Below are positions 1 through 13,100 of a stretch of 64,000 nucleotides of DNA, in pieces. How positions within the stretch are numbered: position 1 is the first letter of the stretch; the number at the start of each line of letters is the position of its first letter. This stretch comes from Castanea sativa (taxonomy: Eukaryota > Streptophyta > Magnoliopsida > Fagales > Fagaceae): positions 64,495,257 to 64,559,256 of the forward strand of contig NC_134023.1 of assembly GCF_040712315.1 (NCBI RefSeq). Direction: 5' to 3'. A program made the position numbers and the translations under genes. The notes beneath the pieces are model-generated. The model ran no database searches and had not been told where the DNA came from. It saw only the letters and a list, made by a program, of their open reading frames with translations.

Positions 1-1150
1 TTTACTGTTGCTCAGCAAGATTTTAGATCTTGTTTGTTGGTTTGTTTCTATGGGTAAAAACTAAAGATGCATAATGGTTTCACATTGAACTAAATTAACT
101 ATGTCGCTCATGGATGATGTTATTTTTTACTTTTTGTGTCAATTGTATTGGGTTCTGTTGCCAAGGTTACATCTTTCTAGATATTTGGTTGTATTTCTAC
201 TTGAATTTTATAGTTCCTCAGAGAAATTTTGTGTTTTTGTTTTTGTGCTTGTGCTTGTGCGGGTGCGGGTGTGGGTGTGATGCATGTGTGGGGGCAGGTG
301 CAGGTTTAGGTGCTTGCATGTTTGGGCACGGGGTGGGGGCGGAGCTGGGTGTGTGTGCAGGTGCCAGTGTGTGCTTGCGCCTGTTGTGCGCCTGCGCTCT
401 GCGTCTGCCTTGCACCTGTGCCTGTGCTTCTGCTTTGTGCCTGTGCCTGTGCTTCTGCCTTGTGCCTGTGCTTTTGTCTGTGCTGTGCTTGTTCATCTGC
501 CTTGTACCTGTGCCTGTGCTTATGTTTGTGTGTGTGAGGAATTGTGCTTAATGGTTATTAGCTAGTTTCTAAATTGAGCTAAATGTACTATAATGGGCAT
601 GGATATCTAATTTTATTTGCATTTTTTGTTTATTGTACTGGGCTCCTTTGCTAAGGTTACATATATCTATATAGAAGCTTAGTAGTATTTCTACTTAACA
701 TTTACTGTTCCCCAGCAAGGTTTTGGGTTTTTTTTTTTTTTTTGGGGGACTTTTATGGGGAATGATGCTGAATTAGAATCTACTTGTTTCTACGCTGAAC
801 TAAATTTACTGTGTTGGGCATGGAATTCTAATGTCATTTGCACTTTGTGTCAGTTGTATTTCTACCTAAAACTTTATTGTTCCCTAGCGAGAAGGGATAC
901 ATGCCAATGGAACGATGCGTGCTCTATATCTGTGTATTACAAATTTATCATAAGAGTGAAAATTTTATTTTAAATCATGTCTATGGATGGGTTTCATTTG
1001 ATAGAGATTGGATATGTTTTGATTGATAGAATGTGGATTTTCAATCCTTGGATTTTTTTTTTTTTTGTGTCAATTGCATTGGTTTCTATTGACAAGGTTC
1101 AATCTTTTGGAGTCGTATTTCTACTTCTATACTATGCCCTAGTGTGGTTG
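1..1150. repeat. Diverged tandem-like repeat array
   Basis: Three to four degraded copies of one unit can be followed by eye. Recurring landmarks are a 'ttactgttgctcagcaag'-like stretch (1, 700), a 'ctaaattaactatg'-like stretch (about 90, 575, 800), a 'tttgtgtcaattgtattgg'-like stretch (about 135, 625, 845, 1065) and 'gtatttctacttga' (about 190, 690, 855, 1115). Spacing is irregular because the copies carry different insertions, including the GC-rich hexamer block. No open frame runs through it. It could be an old tandem duplication of non-coding or intronic sequence. The array may begin before the window. Confidence 0.5.
240..540. repeat. GC-rich TGTGCY hexamer repeat
   Basis: An abrupt GC-rich, strand-asymmetric block in AT-rich DNA, built from imperfect TGTGCC/TGTGCT hexamers. 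Its first part (261-294) has four runs of three or more G with short spacers, which fits a possible G-quadruplex. Open frames here (Cys/Leu-rich on plus, His/Ala/Pro-rich on minus) are what a hexamer repeat produces and are not evidence of genes. Confidence 0.7.
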
Positions 1151-2229
1151 ATGCTTATTGATTGTCAATGCTCTTTATTACCTATATAGTTTAAGAAATT
1201 GAATTTTTGAAATATATGATGGTTTTTGTATTATTTAAATTCACGATTGTGCATTGGTGAGAGTTTCATTTGTTATAGTTTGGCCCTCTTATGGTTGATA
1301 GATTGAGGATTTCGGCGTCAAAATATTGGTTTTTGGGCTATATTTTCGTTTGTTTATTTAGATACATCTTTTAATAAGAGGAATCATATCCCATATGAAG
1401 AAACAAGTTTCTAAAATGGTATATGAATGTGCGTGTGTGTGCGCGCGCGCATGTGATTTATGTAGGATCAATAAACATTTGGCCAACCCTATTGATTGCT
1501 TTCAAATAGCGATTGATATTGATAGTAAAATTTAAAATGAGAAGTTTGGAACTCCATTTTAAAGTTTTAGGTGTTGCTCTGTTGAGAGGATAATAAAGCC
1601 TAGATTATTTATCATTAGAAGCTTAAACCATAATTAAGAGCATAAAGGTGGCTGAGGTAAACTAGGTCTTGATTAATGAATATACAGCTTTGTTTTTGTC
1701 AATGATTTTTGATATTGATGTGTTTGTGGCATAGACGCTATGTTGTACTCTAGTTGTCTGTCTTGATTAGTGTTTGCTATTTAATTAGTATGCTTTTTAA
1801 TTAACATGCAATGCAAATATCTGGTTGTTTGATGTTGCCACCCACGCCTGATTATTGAACTGAACAATAAATTAAAGATGACGATGGTGGGGGTGGTGGG
1901 CTGGGCTGGGCTGGTGTGGATTGTTCTAGAAACCAATATCAAAGTGATTATCCTGATTTGGCAGGATGGTTTTAGATCAATATATAATGTTATCCTTGGG
2001 GCAAATCCTTCATAGTAATTTATTTTAATTGGATTGACAAACCCAGTTGCTTGTAAGGAAATCTTACCTGAGTCTATGATAAGTGAGTAGACCATTGTCA
2101 CTTGGTCCATAATGTAGTTTTGAATTTATTAATCACTATGTTTCTTTTTGGTACTCTGTTTCTTTGGGCCCGTATTTGGAGTTTTACACAATGTATTTCC
2201 ATTTATGATTTCGTACAATCTGTTAGCTT
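1151..2229. other. Non-coding, no recognised feature
   Basis: AT-rich sequence with a short (TG)n/(CG)n tract near 1430-1450 and a G-rich patch at 1885-1915. I see no gene or complete mobile element. Confidence 0.5.
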
Positions 2230-2900
2230 TTGTTCTCGAGCTTTTTGTATTTGTTCTTGGCCATAGTGTTCACTATCGCGAACATGATGTTCAATTTATT
2301 CAATAAAAGTCTTATAACTGGTGGAATTGGTGCTGCTATTGGGAAAGCATTGGGCCGGGAGGAGCGTGGCCGGAGAATGCAAGGAGATATGGGCGTTGAG
2401 CAGTTTTCTAAGAGGACCTTGTTTCGGAAAGTGGGTGCATAGTTGGGGTTGAAGAGTTGGTGGAGTTTTTGGAAAGGATGATTGCACGTGGACTGATCAT
2501 TATGTTTTCAGTCTCTATGGATGGGGCAGGGAATTTCGCTTATGAAGATGTCGCTGTTGTTGCAGCTTAGGCTTATATTGCAGCCTGAGGGGAACCCAAA
2601 TGAGTATTGGAGAGTGTTGGAGCCGCACGAGCGGTTGAAGGTAGATACATGGGCTGTGAGTAATGAAGGATTTGTAGAAGGACAAGACTTGGGTTTCTTA
2701 TGGTCATGGAAAATGCTTTTTTGGTTGTTTTTGGACAATGAAAGTGGATATCTGGGACAGCGTTTTATGTGTTAGGATTGGAGTTCAATCAATCAGAGAC
2801 GGTTTGTTGGCACAACTCTTGGAATGCAAATTGTCCCGTAATCACAAAAGATCACAAAAAGTGACTAGTACAATCACAAAAGATCACATCAGAGTTGTGC
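2230..2900 (+). pseudogene. Unrecognised coding-like segment, broken
   Basis: Base composition rises here compared with its flanks, and several short plus-strand frames look protein-like. One starts at 2230 (70 codons; a hydrophobic start, then a Gly-rich and Arg-rich part). Others follow in shifted frames through about 2775. No single frame stays open, and I see no convincing splice sites linking them. I do not recognise a family. It could be the decayed 3' part of a gene or of a retroelement. Confidence 0.25.
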
Positions 2901-3473
2901 ACAAAAGTTATGGCGGTAGAAGTCGGACAAAATATTTGACTTGCACTCGATGACACCATTTTCTTTTTTTCTTTACTTGATTAGTGACAATATAAAAATG
3001 TCATGACTTTTTATTTACTAAAAACAAGCAAAATTTAAGCCGTGATAGGATATGCCACGGCCAACTCTCTTAGGCTTTATGCGAGTAAGGTAAGGAGATT
3101 ATGTTTACAATGAAGGTTGATATTGGACGAGTTGGTCACTTCCTCTGATAGGTATTCCTTAGGCCACTTTTCAGTAGTTGGTCACTCCCTATTTGGACTG
3201 CTATTAAGCTTAGTCTTGCTGTAACTCTTGCACACTCATTCTTTGCTTAAATGATGTTTTTCTTTTATGAGGCGTGCACACATAACATAGGTTTGATTTT
3301 TGAGAGCAATTGCTTAACGTAATAAAATGTTGAATGATTGATAGAATAGAACTGTATTTTGCGTGTAAGTAGTCATCCTTATCACAATCTCAGTTGATGA
3401 AACCAACACTAGAAAAGTGATTAAATTTCACAAATACACTTTTGTCCACTTATGAGCTTTGTGAGGTGCCCTC

Positions 3474-5006
3474 GAGCATTCACATCCGGGTTTGCACTGC
3501 AATTGCTATTTTACCATAAAAAAAAAATTATTTTGTTTATTATACCAATCTACTTTACAGTACACTCAACATCTCAATCTCTATTCTTTTACCATTTCAT
3601 TTAAATATTTTTATTTTTATTCTTTATTTACTCTTTCTTCATTCTTTCTTTATTATTGGTTTTCAATTGTCATCATTGAACGGAGAGAAAGAGGATATAT
3701 TTGTTAATAAAATTAATATATTTGGTGTTACATACACGACTACAATAGTTGGTGTGAGGACCTGAGGACCTAAGAACCCGAGGACCCGAAGAAAGAAAGG
3801 CCAACATTTAGAATGAAAGATGAGGTCTCTCCGGGTGTGCCTGAAGATGAGGTGGCGTGGACGATAACTACATAAGGGACATGTTACAAATATCTGGATG
3901 TATTAGGCTGATTTGGAAGGTTGCATTAAATGCTTGGCAACAACCATTCTGGCCGCATTAATTAGCAAGCATCACCTCTATCCGTCGCATTAATGTGGAC
4001 ATGACCTGAACAGTGCGGGATGCAAAGTGGAATCTTGTTCCATTACCGACGGACAAGTGTCACGGGAAAAGGACCGCAGATTGCAAGGTGTAAGGCTACG
4101 ATGAAAACAGAGAATAGTATAAATAGGAATCAAGAGACTACGAAGGGGGGCTTTTTGTTGTTGAACCCTCTCTACCAAATGTATTGTATGAGGACTCTTA
4201 AATGAATAAAGCAGCAGTAACGTTTGGAAGTTGATTTTATGAGTTTTTGGTCCTCACAGTTGGTATATATGAGAATTAACTATTTATCGTTGCTGAAAAA
4301 TATAGTAATACATATTCGGATAAAGCTCATTTTAGGCATGTATGTTGGTAAAATAGCAATTTTGCTAACGCTTTTACAAGGTAGAAGGTGAAAAAGTATG
4401 GTATGTCCTTAAACAGGACATTTTTCTTTACACCACATGGTGGGTTCACTGGCTTACTGGTATGGGCCAAGGAAGGCATGTGTATAGAGAAAGAGGAGCA
4501 TTCACATCCGGGTTTGCACTGCAATTGCTATTTTACCATTAAAAAAAATATATTTTGATTATTATACCAACCCACTTTACAATACACCCAACATTTCAAT
4601 CTCTATTCTTTTACCATTTTATTTAAATATTTTTATTTTTATTCTTTATTTACTCTTTCATTATTCTTTCTTTATTATTTTTTTTCAATTGTCATAATTG
4701 AAGAGAGAGAAAGAGGATATATTCGTTAATAAAATTAATATATTTGGTGTTACATACACAACTACAATAGTTAGTATAAATGAGAATTAACTGTTTATCG
4801 TTGCTGAAAGATTTAGCAATACATATTCGGATAAAGCACATTTTAGGCATGTATGTTGGTAAAATAGCAATTTTGCTAATGCTTTTACAAGGTAGAAGGG
4901 GAAAAGTATGGTATGTCCTTAAACAGGACATGTTTGCTTTACACCACATGGTGGGTTCACTGGCTTACTGGTATGGGCCAAGGAAGTCATGTGTATAGAG
5001 AAAGAG
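3474..5006. repeat. 511-bp tandem duplication, first copy interrupted
   Basis: Copy A spans 3474-4495 and copy B 4496-5006. Both begin with 'gagcattcacatccgggtt' and end with 'gtgtatagagaaagag'. They match closely throughout, including an AT-rich centre and a 3' part reading 'cactggcttactggtatggg'. Removing the solo LTR and its duplicated target (511 bp) from copy A leaves 511 bp, the same length as copy B. The unit start resembles ends of plant MITEs ('gagcattcaca'), but no inverted partner is visible, so it may be a truncated element. Confidence 0.85.
3753..4258 (+). mobile_element. Solo LTR (506 bp) with 5-bp target duplication
   Basis: The insertion is defined by comparison with the uninterrupted copy at about 4770. 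It starts TGTGAGGACC and ends GGTCCTCACA, a perfect 10-bp terminal inverted repeat with the TG...CA ends of LTRs. GTTGG flanks it on both sides (3748-3752 and 4259-4263). A TATA-like 'agtataaatagg' lies near 4116 and an AATAAA-type signal 'aatgaataaagc' near 4201, in the expected order for a plus-strand LTR. No internal retroelement sequence remains, so it is a solo LTR made by LTR-LTR recombination. Confidence 0.88.
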
Positions 5007-6121
5007 AGATACAGTCCAGTAGGAAAATGGAAATCAATCTCTAATTAACTAGAGCAGACAAAAAGTAGAGAATTGCTTTAAGAAAACCTAGGTTTTTTTT
5101 TTTTTTTTTTTTTTTGAGAAGATAGCAAACCTTGATTGATTGGGATCATGTGATGTAAACCCAGTCAACAAAAATGGAAATTTGGGTGGAATACTTGTCA
5201 CTCAGTTTCATGGACCCTTTGTTCTCTAACTATGGCACTTCACATGAAAAGAAACTGTAATTTTAGTCATTTCCTATGACTTTGTTTTTACCATCTACCT
5301 CTTAGAAAAGTACAAGCATGGTGCGACTTGTTTTCTAGATATTGGACCAATCTATTGTAAGTTTGAATGAACTGGCCGAAGAATATTGGACTAGAATTTT
5401 GTTTGGTCTTGTAAGCCAAATGAGACCACTTTCTCAGAATTTGAGCTCACACTGTTAGGGAAACTTCATACTAGTGGAATAGATATAATTTTTAACAAAA
5501 TTGGAAACAGTGTAATAGTTCTGGTATTATATAATGTTTAAATAAGCTATACAATAAAATATAGTTCTTCTACTCTCTTTAGACTTTAGATAGAAGACCC
5601 TAAATCTTTTATTTAACATTAAAAATTTTACTAATTGAGTTAACGTAAATATATATCATCTTTTACATGTGAATTAATAATATATTTCTTGTAGTGTGTT
5701 TTTGTGTTAGAACTCATTTTCTATTCCCTTATGTGTATGTGTGTTTGTTTCTTATAAAAAAAAAAAACTAATAATTCACTCCAAGCAAATTGTGGTTCTA
5801 TTTCCAATAGTGCAAGATAGAATAAAAGGCTCCCCTTTCTCTCCCTTAATTTGTAGTAGAACTCAAGCAATATTGCTTGAATCCAACCTACCCTGAATCC
5901 AAGAGAGAGGATTTTACTAACATAAGCTTTTAGCCCATACGTTAGTAAATTATTATAGAAAATTTTTTATAAAAAAAAAAAGTGACTAAAATTTTATAAT
6001 TTTATAATTTTTTATTAAAATAAATAATTAATATATATTCTAAAAGTATATATACATTAACCGGATATATATATCTCGCGAACATCCCGACCATAATCAT
6101 TAATGACTGTTGGAATTAATA

Positions 6122-6220
6122 GGACCCCAACCTTTGGAAAGTGACGTATCTTAGCAAGAAATAATATATAGGGCCCCCAACCTTTTGAAAGTGGGGTATC
6201 TTAGCAGCCACTACACGCAA
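6122..6220. repeat. Short imperfect direct repeat
   Basis: Two adjacent units near 6122 and 6171 share 'ccccaaccttt', 'gaaagtg' and 'gtatcttagca'. The repeat is non-coding and of unknown meaning. Confidence 0.6.
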
Positions 6221-7919
6221 CTAGAATTATTGCGCAAAGTTCAATATAATTTCCAGGTTGACTAACATCAAATAATGCATAAACAAATAATAATAATAAT
6301 ATAATGCATAAACTAATTAACATAATAATAATTATTATTATGCATAAACAAATTTTTATTACTTGAGTTTATTTCTATTTTTGGACTCGTAATTTTTTTT
6401 TATTACTGAAGGATTGTGAACCATATATATCTGAATTCTGAATGAAACATTATAATTCTTTTCTTCAATATAAAAATTTTATTGGCTAGTAAATAGAATA
6501 TATATGTCATCCCTGTAACTTGTTATTATTTTCCCTATAGTTGAAAATTTCATTTCACTTTGTTTTACACTGCAAAAAAAAGCATGTAACATGCATGGTA
6601 TAAATAAGTGATCTAAAAATTGGTATATACTTCTTCCCCATTTCAACATGTCCACATACGAAGAATTGTCAATTAAAGATGTAAATCGAATCTGAAGGCA
6701 ACAAATATGTCAACTATGTTACTAATTTCAATTAGGACAATTCAGTGCCTTTTTTTTAATCTTTCTTTTTCTTTGTATAAGGGTATTAGGTGTTAGGAAA
6801 CATGAAACCTAACTTAGAATCAATATGATGCTAAAAATGGAATTTTTTATATATATCTTTTTTGAAAGAGCAATGGAAAATAGAGAATAAAAAATATCAA
6901 TTGGACTAAAATATCTAGAACTAGGAATTTGACCCCCTACCAAAAATTGTTTTTTTATTATAAAAACTACAAAACAAATTACAATGTTGAAAATAACCTA
7001 AAGAATTACAATCGGACTATTAGTATTCAGATTCTCTTAATATTAAGTTCTTTTACAAACAATAAAATCCCCCAATATTTTTACAACAAACAGTATTAAT
7101 CCAACATAATGCCAAAATAGAATAATATTTATCATGACCCATAACTCAAAACAAGTGTTATTCTTTCTTCTTCTTCTTTTTCTTAAAAGTTAAAAAAAAA
7201 AAAAATACTGTAAAATTTGATTGTGTACCTAAACTTTCTACCATTCATTTAACCAACACAATTTATTAATATCCTCCCATATGGGCCATATCCATATACC
7301 ATCACTTGGTTGGTAGGAGTAGGAGGCTCTATACAAATCTAGAAAAGGAACAATGCAAGGGCATGTACAACGACGTATCAACCACGTTGTTATAGAAGTC
7401 AAGAAAGTTTTTTTTAGGATTCTCAAAAAATATATATATTCTGTAAACCCACTAGATTATGAATCCCATCACATACAAAATATTGTAATATATAGCCAAT
7501 ACCAAATGTTGCTGTCATGCTTGGAACTATCAATAATTTAAAAGTATAATGCCCAATTCGTTGGCTATCTTGTCTCAAACATATAACATATTCCCCCACA
7601 TTGACGTTTGTTACAGATAAACAAACAGTATTTTAGCCAATGGAAAGTGGTTTTCTTGGTAAAAGATTTTCCAGTAAAATATAACTATGGTTCGTACAAA
7701 AAACAAATGTAATAAAACCTTATAAGTTGCATACGTACAGTGTGACACACGTGAAAATAATAGTGGAAAGAAAAAGCTTTTAAAAAGCCAATGTATATAT
7801 TATTGTAAAAGGATCATATCAACAAAAGAGATTCTGAGATTTTGTTTTTAAGTAAGAGTTAAGTTTTGGGATATGATTTAATTGGGATTTGCTTGGTGAG
7901 TCACATACCATACCTAGCT

Positions 7920-8064
7920 ACATGAAGCTAGAGATAGCTTTGCTTCTTCATGAGCTTTTCTACATAGAACTATATTGAAGGGCTAGTAATGAAGTGTTAA
8001 ACTATCTTCTTCATTAAGCATGTGTTTCACATAAAGTGAAACACTTGCTACTTTCTAATGAAAG
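7920..8064. repeat. Cluster of overlapping inverted repeats
   Basis: The strongest hairpin pairs 8017-8030 with 8036-8049 (14 bp, one mismatch, 5-base loop). Outer arms TCATTA (8011-8016) and TAATGA (8056-8061) can extend it. TAATGAAG (7987-7994) can also pair with CTTCATTA (8009-8016), and CATGAAG/CTTCATG pairs flank 7921-7952. No known plant microRNA matches by memory. It could be a foldback transposon relic or an unannotated hairpin RNA. Confidence 0.4.
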
Positions 8065-10112
8065 TGGTGTTATATAGTGTTACTATTTAATCAAAAGGGT
8101 CTTTTTCTTTTTTTTTTCAAATTTTGAGCTCCTTTTCATAAGGCCTTTAAAGCAAAAGAGAGCTCTAAAGGAAGAGACAGAGTCATAAATAATGTACCTT
8201 TTTGACTGGATTCACTTGCACCTTAAGTTGGTCCTTGCATTTTTTTATTTTTTTTTTAAATGTGTAATTTAAAGATATCTTCAAAAATGGGAACTTCATA
8301 TGAGGAAACCATGTAGCATGTAATGTTTATCATCTTCTTCACATAGTGGTATTTGCAAAACTACCTTGTGAAGGTGAAAAACTGTCTTGTTCTATGAAAA
8401 ATCAAATTTGATAGGCATGTGAATGTACGGTACCAATGCAAAAGCAAGAAGGACCACATGGCTTTGATGATTTTAACGGAAGGTATGCTTTAAATAAATT
8501 GAAGGCTGGCACTGACTCTCTGTCTGAATTCCAAACAGGAATTTTATTTTAATTATATTTAAATTTCTATGATAATAATTACATCCAACAGTTGCTTCCG
8601 CTTAGAGCATAAAGTTTCTATAGTTTCTTTTGCCTATAGGTAGATGAATCACTAACTTTAACCTTTCGGGGATTAACTAGCAACCTAGTTAAGCAAAGTT
8701 TTTTTTTTTTTTTAGTGTCTCAACCTATGGCTTCCGCTCTTAATAATTGCTCTTTAGGCAAAAATCCAACTTCAAATCTCTAATTTGATGACAAAAAATT
8801 TTACTAGTTGAACTAACTAAAATCTAGTTAAGCTAAGTTAAAGACTAATGGTATGGTTAATACTTAATACTGATCAAATTTTTAATATTTTGACTATTTT
8901 TGGACCACATTCTCTCTCTACTCTTCCTCCATTCATTCAAACATAGGGAAGGGAATCTTCATCACATAAATAAGCTTTGGATAAAAGCCTTATTCAAATC
9001 CAAATTCCAACATTAATTTTCTAGTGGTCACCGCAACAAATTTTTCAAATCAGGTGCCGTGAATTTGATACTAAAGAGGCATCTCCTCATTTAAGAAAAA
9101 AAAAAATTTGGGTTTGATACATGATAACATGAAGGGCATTTAAAGCACAAACCTTGCTAATTAATTCTTTGATAAAGTCATCTGGAAAATAAAATTAAAA
9201 TCTCAAGCCTACAGTACACCATTGATGAACATTTAAAGGCTTCTATAGAGGCACAACTTAATAAACAGAGGACTATGGCTGTCCATGTATAGATAAAATT
9301 TGCCTATTTGGAAAAAGAATAAACCAAAATAAACATAGGCACACAATTCAGTCCATTTTATAATTTTTCACTCAATATGCACATTGCACGAGTAATTTTT
9401 TAACCCACCTAAGTGACCCGGTCAAACGCACAATCAGCTCTCTACATTATTTTAATCAAGGCAATCTTATATTTAAAATGGTCCGGTTTAGGACACACAT
9501 TAAGCCATTTATTTTTGGTAAAATTTTCTCGAAAATTGAAAAAACCATCAATATTTTTTCAATACTTTTTCAATTTAATCATTAATAAAAAATTATTAAT
9601 TATTGTGTGCCCTTAGAGCCCAAAATTAACAAAATCCTATTTTAAAATCCTCAACAAAGATAAAGTAGAAAGTCTCATGCACAACTCAGGGAGATAATTA
9701 CAAGATTAGATAAAGTGAAACAAATAAATAAATCAATTATGGGTTTAACCAAGAAAGATACAGTAATAAAATAATGGTGGGACTTTTTACAATGGAATAT
9801 CCAATACGTATACGAACGACATGACCAAAAGACAATTTGTCTTATAGCTTGTTCATTGGAATCTTAGTGGGCTCTCCACACTCCTTCCAAGACCAAACAT
9901 TTGATAATGGTTGAACTTTCACATTCAAAATCATTGTCATGAAGAACACCACCTCAACCATTGTTTGTGGAAATTTTAGCTCAAGCTCGGTTGGGTTTGG
10001 TCAAGTCTCTAACACCCCAATTGGGGGCAACAAAATTATGGTACATCTTGATAGAATGACCAAAATGATGCTCACATAATTTTCATACCTTGTAGGAGAA
10101 ATTGAGCTTAGG

Positions 10113-13100
10113 CTATGTTGCAGTAAACTGACGGGGCACTCTAGGTGTAGGCACAACCACATCGCGGCCAGATTTAATCATGCCAAGACGATCCTTTATT
10201 GTTGAATCGAACAGCCTGTTTTCTGGATTCTCTGCATAGCAAACATAATAGCTACTCACGCAGGCATGTGGTACTGCCATGGCAATCCTGGTCTGGTGCA
10301 TAATAATAATAAATGATTAAGTTAATTGAATAGAGGACTAATAATGATTAAATAATACACAAGTTGATGACATGACGTGAATGTATAGATAAAGAATCAA
10401 ATAAATTGAGATTGGTCAAATAAGGCTACCAACCATGAGGTATCCAATGAAGAATGCAAGGAGTGAAATGGTGGCTGTGAAATTTTGGTACAGCCTGGCG
10501 GTCCAAGCAGCCACAACTATGACACAGATGGAGCCGCTGCAGACTCCTGTTAGGAAGCAAATTGCACTGGTTATGTCCGCATCGACAATACGTTCCATTT
10601 CTTGCCGCTCAAAGAGTTTCCAAGTGTCTTGTGATGCCTTTACAAAACCTTTTCCATATACAGCTATCTGGAAAATGGTTTAAAACAAAGCTAAGCAACA
10701 TTTCAAAATAAATTAGTCTTAAACAATTGATTAAAAATGCAGTCGTATGAAACTTAGATGGACTGCATTGACTTTCTGATAATGATGGCACAGTAAATAA
10801 TTCCGTCTTTGTAAAATAATCACATTAAATATTGTGAATTGACTATGATAACTTGCAAAAACAAAAGCATATCACTGATCTTTTAAAATTAATACACAAG
10901 CATCATGAAAATCTTAAGAGACCTTCAAGACTACTATACAAATTGAGAATGACCCTAGAAACACATTTCCTAATTAAATCAAATTAAATTATTTTGACAA
11001 AGAAGCGGCATCTAGTAAAGTTCAATGAAATTCCTGCTTTTTGGCACAATAAGGAATGTTACTTGTATCTCAATCACCACATTGATGCAACTAAAAAATT
11101 CAGTCTTTATCATAATCCATATTTAAATGCTATAGATAAGTAGCAGTGAATCATCCAAAGCTTCTAAACCAGCGATCAATTAGCAACAACTTTTAATTGC
11201 ATAGCATAATCATATTTATTTTCCCCCTTCAAATAGAACCATTTTTACCGTGAACTATCTATGACACATTAGTAGTTGTCTCTAATTAATCATTCCTGTA
11301 CTTATACCACATATTGTCTTCTAGGGGTAATGTCATTAGAGTGAAGAAAATTCAGTAGCATAAAAGGATTTTCGGTGACAATACCTGCACATAGGCCCAG
11401 CCATTTCCATATCTGAAGATGGAATCCATGATATTGAGACAGCAATGTGCACAAGAAAACATGAACTCATCTTCTCCCTCAAGCAAATTCAAACCCCGAG
11501 CAACAATTCTCAGGGCCTCAATTGCAGGCACAAAGCAAGAGCCTAGACAAGCACTACCAAGATTCAGAGTCAAGGCCCTCTGGAAGCAGAACTGAGTATT
11601 AGATTGCATTCCCCTGAGATAATACAGAGAAATTACCCTACTCACTGTTAGATTAGCAACATTTCTCATTACTTCAGCAGTCCAAGCCAAGCTGAAACCC
11701 AATGCAATAATGATCAATGGGGGATAGTAGAAATTCAAAGCTCCAATCACAGCTAAAATCCATAGGGACATCCACAAGAATCCAGCCCCAAGCATCCAAT
11801 AAATAGGTTGACTCAAACCAGGGAATTTTGAAACAGGTTCAAGTGCTTTCATCAAGATCTTACAACAAAACTTAATTCGCGTTGTGACCCAACAAGCATA
11901 CAACCCATTGCCAATTGCAAAGGCAATAAAACAGACTCCAATGCCTTCAGTGGCAGGTTTTTGAAAGCAAATAAGGAGAATTCCAGCAGATAGGGACATT
12001 AAAAAAGAGCTCCATAGTATGAAATGAACCATAAATAGAGGCCATTCCCTGACTGCCTTTTGCCATGCCAATGCAAGAGTAATGCTCAAAAAAGATGCAG
12101 CTTCAACTTGTGGGAGATAAAACTGCAACACCCTTTTCTCTTTCGTTTTAATAGATTCTGACGCTTGTATTAGGCCTTGAATTCCCTTGAATATAAGAAA
12201 ACAAACTAACCCAACAGCAGCAACCATGTGCAGAAGGAACAGAAACAGAGATATTCTGTCTGTATAAGATCTTGAATTCAGTGTTGTCACTGATGGCTGC
12301 TGTGCAAAAAGAGAGAGAAACCAAAAAAAAAATCACATTCTTGACTTGAAAATTAAGCATAGATTTTAACGCATTCTTTAGTTATACATGAAACTTGACA
12401 TGAGAGATTGTAAGAAAGAGCCAGAAAAATTCAAATTTGCCACCTGTGAACAGAAAATATATAAGCTATTCTTTTTTAATCTTATGAAAACTGACTTCTA
12501 ATTGTACCCATAAGAAAATAGACGAAGTTCTTTTGAGATGACAGACTAGAAAAAGGTTCAAAAAATTTTCTCCTTTTGCAGACTATGAAACAATACCTGT
12601 AAAATTCAGATAATAAACTATAAAAATAAAAAATAAAAAAAAGGTATAAATATGTGCTATGACTAGTAAAATACAAACAAGATTTAAAACAAAATTTGTG
12701 TAATTTTTAGAAACACCTTTGCAAATTTTTGCAATGAAACTTGCAAAGCTACCGAATTCAAAATATATACCTTTTGTGTAAACTTATGAAAAAAGAAAAT
12801 TTTATTTAATTAACTTACTTGTGGGGTGGGTGCTGGTGTAGACCGAGGCTGAGCATGAGCAGGCGGAGGAGGAGGCTGAGCATGAGGCTGAGAAGGACGC
12901 TGAGATGGAGAGGCAGTTGGAACTCTGGTGGCACTGTTAATAACAATCCTTAAAGGGTTTGATGGATTCAGCCTCTGCATCCTTGAAAGCTGAAATTCTC
13001 CATAGTTATTGCTCTCAACCACACGTTCTTGAAAACCCACCTCACCTTTCTCCACATCTTTCATTTCCTCCTCTTCTTTCTCCTCATTCTCTTCTTTCAC

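Larger units (their letters stand above)
5007..10112. other. Gene-free AT-rich stretch
   Basis: About 5 kb with no recognisable protein gene, tRNA or intact transposon. It holds poly-A/T tracts, short inverted AT repeats (for example 'ataataattattattat' around 6322-6340), and degraded sequences around 5580-5645 and 8760-8830 that faintly resemble the minus strand of the SINE found elsewhere in the window. The last few hundred bases (about 9800-10112) should include the 3' UTR of the choline transporter-like gene. Confidence 0.55.

Noticed and set aside
114..565. Overlapping Cys/Leu-rich plus frames and a His/Ala/Pro-rich minus frame
   Set aside because: They are by-products of the TGTGCY hexamer repeat; no start context, splice sites or family match.
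8100..8190. Possible miR159/319-like precursor because of two 'gagctc' stretches
   Set aside because: The expected mature sequence is absent and the arms pair poorly.
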